Source: Pseudisothecium myosuroides (taxonomy: Eukaryota; Streptophyta; Bryopsida; Hypnales; Lembophyllaceae). Taken from it: a stretch of DNA of 64,000 bases. How positions within the stretch are numbered: the stretch's first letter is position 1; each line of letters starts with the position of its first letter. The stretch is taken from contig OX637290.1 in assembly GCA_951799445.1 (NCBI GenBank), positions 3,660,501-3,724,500 of the forward strand, read 5' to 3'. A model generated the notes under the pieces. That model worked only from the letters and a program-made list of their open reading frames with translations. It was not told the DNA's origin and made no database searches. Below, in pieces: positions 61,515 to 64,000 of this stretch. The translations under genes were made by a program, and so were the position numbers.

Positions 61515-63395
61515 TTAGAGGAGTGCAACGGAGTAGCCATCGGGATGCCGTTTGCGCCACCTCCAAGCATCGGATAAGCTCTCTCTCAAGTCGAGGTGTT
61601 GCGCCGTCCAGTTGAGTTCCCGTTGAATCTTGGACGGGTCACTGTACACTTCGGCGTAGTCACCCGGTCGACGGTCGAGCATCGTTACGGTTACGTTCAC
61701 GCCGGTTGCGTATTTGCATGCCTCCACGAATTCCTTCACAGAACTCCCTGCCACACAAACAGAAATCAGTTCCACGGCGAATCTCGGGAGGTGTAATAAG
61801 CTTAAAGTAAACGAACACAGGAAAAAAGAAGAACAGGCCTTGTACCTTTGCCAGTGCCGACATTGTATACAGAAACCTTCCCTCTCTCTGCCTTGCCCAT
61901 AGCCTTGACATGAGCGTCTACCAGGTCTGTGACATGGATGTAGTCACGAATGCAAGTGCCGTCTGAAGTATTGTAGTCTTGTCCTCTCACCTGGGAGAAT
62001 AAATAAGGTTCAGAACGATGAATGTAATGCTATCTACTGTAACAAAGCAATCTCTGGAAGCACAACGTTTTATCTGCTTTCTTCAATACCCTAACCTGCT
62101 CCTGCTTGAAAAAAAGTCAGCTATCCGGTACATCTTACAAAACCACAGTGCAAAATAGGCATTCATGTAGGACTTGTACTCGTGGCGAGAAAACTAACTT
62201 GTATTCCAGAGATAATTCCCGTCGCAGCGTCGAAACAAGCTCCCGATATGCGAGCGTGTTGTCGGAGCTCTGGTCGTGGTGCTTCACCGAGCCTGCCCTT
62301 CGGATCTGACCCGATGACATTGAAGTATCTGCACCATAACACGATATCGGCCTATTAGTAAAAACAGGATAGAGCGAAAAACATTTGCTTGATAGGATGC
62401 ACAAAAGAATTCGCAAAATTACCTCAAGATCATCACAGACAAGTCTGCAGTCCTTGCAAAGTCCTTGATAAGATCTTCCGACATCTTCTTAGCCTTTCCA
62501 TACGGATTGATTGGTACCTATTCAGACAATCAGTCAGCTATGACGTCCCAACACTGGTCACCTTGTGAGGAAAACGCAATAAAAACGAACCTAATACACA
62601 ATGTAATATACCTGAGGTGTTTCTTCAGTGATAGGCATCTCCTCCGGTTCACCGTACGTTGCGCAAGTGCTCGAGTAGATGAGCTTCTTCACTCTGTGCG
62701 TCTTCATCGCCTCCAGGACCGTCAAGGTATTAAATGTAATGTTGTGGTAATACCGTAAAGGATCCGCCATACTCTCGCTAACGTAAGCGATCGCTGCAAA
62801 ATGCATCACCGCATCAAAGGCATTCCGAGCAAAAATCTCGTTCACACGCTGGCTGTCACCAAGATCACCGTAGAGGAACTGCAACCGGCCTGGCTCGGGA
62901 AACAGGGCTTGCAACTGCTCCACCGCTCCTATGTTTCCACGTGAAAGGTTATCCTGCAATCAACGTCACGGCCAAATCACTAAATTTGCAATTGACTTTT
63001 CCAACGCTGTAACAAACAAAGCAGAACTGAAAGTAATCAAGGTAGCAGTTCACAGAAACCTACGACGATGGTAACGCGGTTGCCGTCTTCAAGAAGGCGC
63101 AGTGCAGCATGGGATCCGATAAAACCCGCGCCTCCCGTCACCAGCACATGAGTCACTCCTCTCTCGTGCGTTGCAAACTGCACACAGATCACAACGACAC
63201 AGTCAAGCTACTCTCCATAACCGAAAAAAATCGCCGACTATCTGCACATTTCGATACAATTTTTGACTCCGAAAGTGAGAGCTGTACCTTGCTAGGACCA
63301 GCGAGAGTAGCCGACTGGCGTAAGACACTCATACAGAAGGCAGTGAGCATCACTCCCAGCAGCACCTTCCCGATGAAGTACAAACGAGGCTGCAT
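61515..63395 (-). CDS. UDP-arabinose 4-epimerase (UDP-xylose 4-epimerase), Golgi type
   Basis: The enzyme interconverts UDP-xylose and UDP-arabinopyranose for cell-wall arabinose. Exons are 63395-63288, 63177-63064, 62953-62612, 62517-62423, 62328-62199, 61990-61846 and 61747-61515, joining to 1167 nt (388 aa). The protein has a short N-terminus, a single membrane anchor at residues 6-23 ([17 protein letters not shown]) and the Rossmann motif [10 protein letters not shown] (residues 50-59). It then has [10 protein letters not shown], the catalytic Tyr194-x3-Lys198 pair in [31 protein letters not shown] and [10 protein letters not shown]. The anchor and close similarity to plant MUR4-type enzymes favour this over cytosolic UDP-glucose 4-epimerase. 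The frame is open a few codons upstream to an acceptor (TTTTTGCAG|GAG, 63,412), so an extra 5' exon, coding or not, probably exists. Confidence 0.9.
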
Positions 63396-64000
63396 ATTTG
63401 CGCAATCAACTCCTGCAAAAACGTTCCTACGTGAGCAGCCGTTCACGATCTCGTGAAGAAGCTTCTTTCCGGATTTCTCCTCAAGTGAGCAATGCTCAAA
63501 ACCCCGAGGCCGCAGCTTGTAGCCACGTCAATTTTGATTTGTTGCGACAGAAAATAGCGACAAATTTTTTTTTAAAACTTGCGTCTACAACGGTGGAAGT
63601 AGTAAACCAGCTCACTAACTGAAGAATTGAGGTTCAAATGTGTGACTGGACAACTATCGTGCGTGCACAACAACGCACGTAACGCTTCCGATCACAATTA
63701 GCGCACACGTCGAGTTGATCTCCAGGTTTCAATCATTTCCAAAGAGGACGACCCGGAATTCAGTGGCGCACGCTCCATGCATGTTGCACGGACTTCAAGA
63801 AAAAATTACACAAAATCCGCATCCTGCGCCGGGAGATCAAAAACAGGACAGGCAAGTGTACCGAGCTTGCCAAGAATCGCAAACAGAAAGCTCTTCTTCA
63901 AAAACTTTTCCTTCAGCAACTCTGTTTCTCAAAATACAAATTTCGATTTACAAGAGCCTCCCGTCCGTCCCTGTACAAACTCACAACAATGCCAAAATGC
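63396..64000. other. 5' region of the epimerase gene
   Basis: This holds the likely upstream intron and leader of the epimerase (minus strand), with an acceptor at 63,412. No coding exon could be assigned with confidence. ATGs occur but no frame is clearly joined to exon 1. The window ends inside this region. Confidence 0.45.

Noticed and set aside
1..64000. tRNA, rRNA, CRISPR arrays and organelle insertions
   Set aside because: No cloverleaf, rRNA core, regular spacer array or organelle gene sequence was recognised.

Overview
The window is nuclear DNA of a land plant. It carries spliced genes with short GT-AG introns (about 80 to 730 bp) for typical plant proteins: a two-B3-domain factor, an ESF1-like nucleolar protein, a LEA_2-like membrane protein, a fructokinase, a DUS2-type tRNA-dihydrouridine synthase and a UDP-arabinose 4-epimerase. 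It also holds Ty1/copia remnants, Stowaway-type MITEs and a telo-box. The exact lineage cannot be fixed from sequence alone. I see no tRNA, rRNA, CRISPR or organelle genes.

Region 1 (1-31 kb) is AT-rich, gene-poor and built largely of decayed repeats. Its main feature is a dispersed family of about 930-bp elements bounded by TTAA and terminal inverted repeats TTAACCCCTAAAGG / CCTTTAGGGGTTAA. There are six copies here and a seventh at 43.6 kb. They are mixed with at least five other inverted-repeat element types, minisatellites and decayed fragments of a sequence that is intact at 31.4-32.0 kb. The only gene-like signal is a TATA box followed by a 72-nt open exon with a splice donor at 7.3 kb.

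Region 2 (31-37 kb) holds a decayed copia integrase/RT remnant upstream of a five-exon B3 gene.

Region 3 (37-52 kb) holds the ESF1-like gene and then a tandem duplication of 6.3 + 4.7 kb. Its breakpoint lies just outside the ESF1 start codon, so ESF1 promoter sequence with a telo-box is copied. Each copy carries a small plus-strand two-exon gene and a LEA_2-like gene. Copy B keeps both open. Copy A has a frameshift in one and a large deletion in the other. The copies have since received different insertions (three TTAA elements, a Stowaway, a pogo-like MITE, a copia 3' fragment and a 140-bp insertion), and each copy supplies the empty site for the other.

Region 4 (52-64 kb) has short tandem repeats and then three housekeeping genes, all on the minus strand: fructokinase, DUS2 and UDP-arabinose 4-epimerase. 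The sugar kinase and the Golgi epimerase serve carbohydrate use and cell-wall sugar supply, and DUS2 modifies tRNA. Nothing indicates co-regulation.

The most notable system is the TTAA-specific (piggyBac-like) set of non-autonomous elements. Its target duplication can be read directly by comparing the two copies of the tandem duplication.
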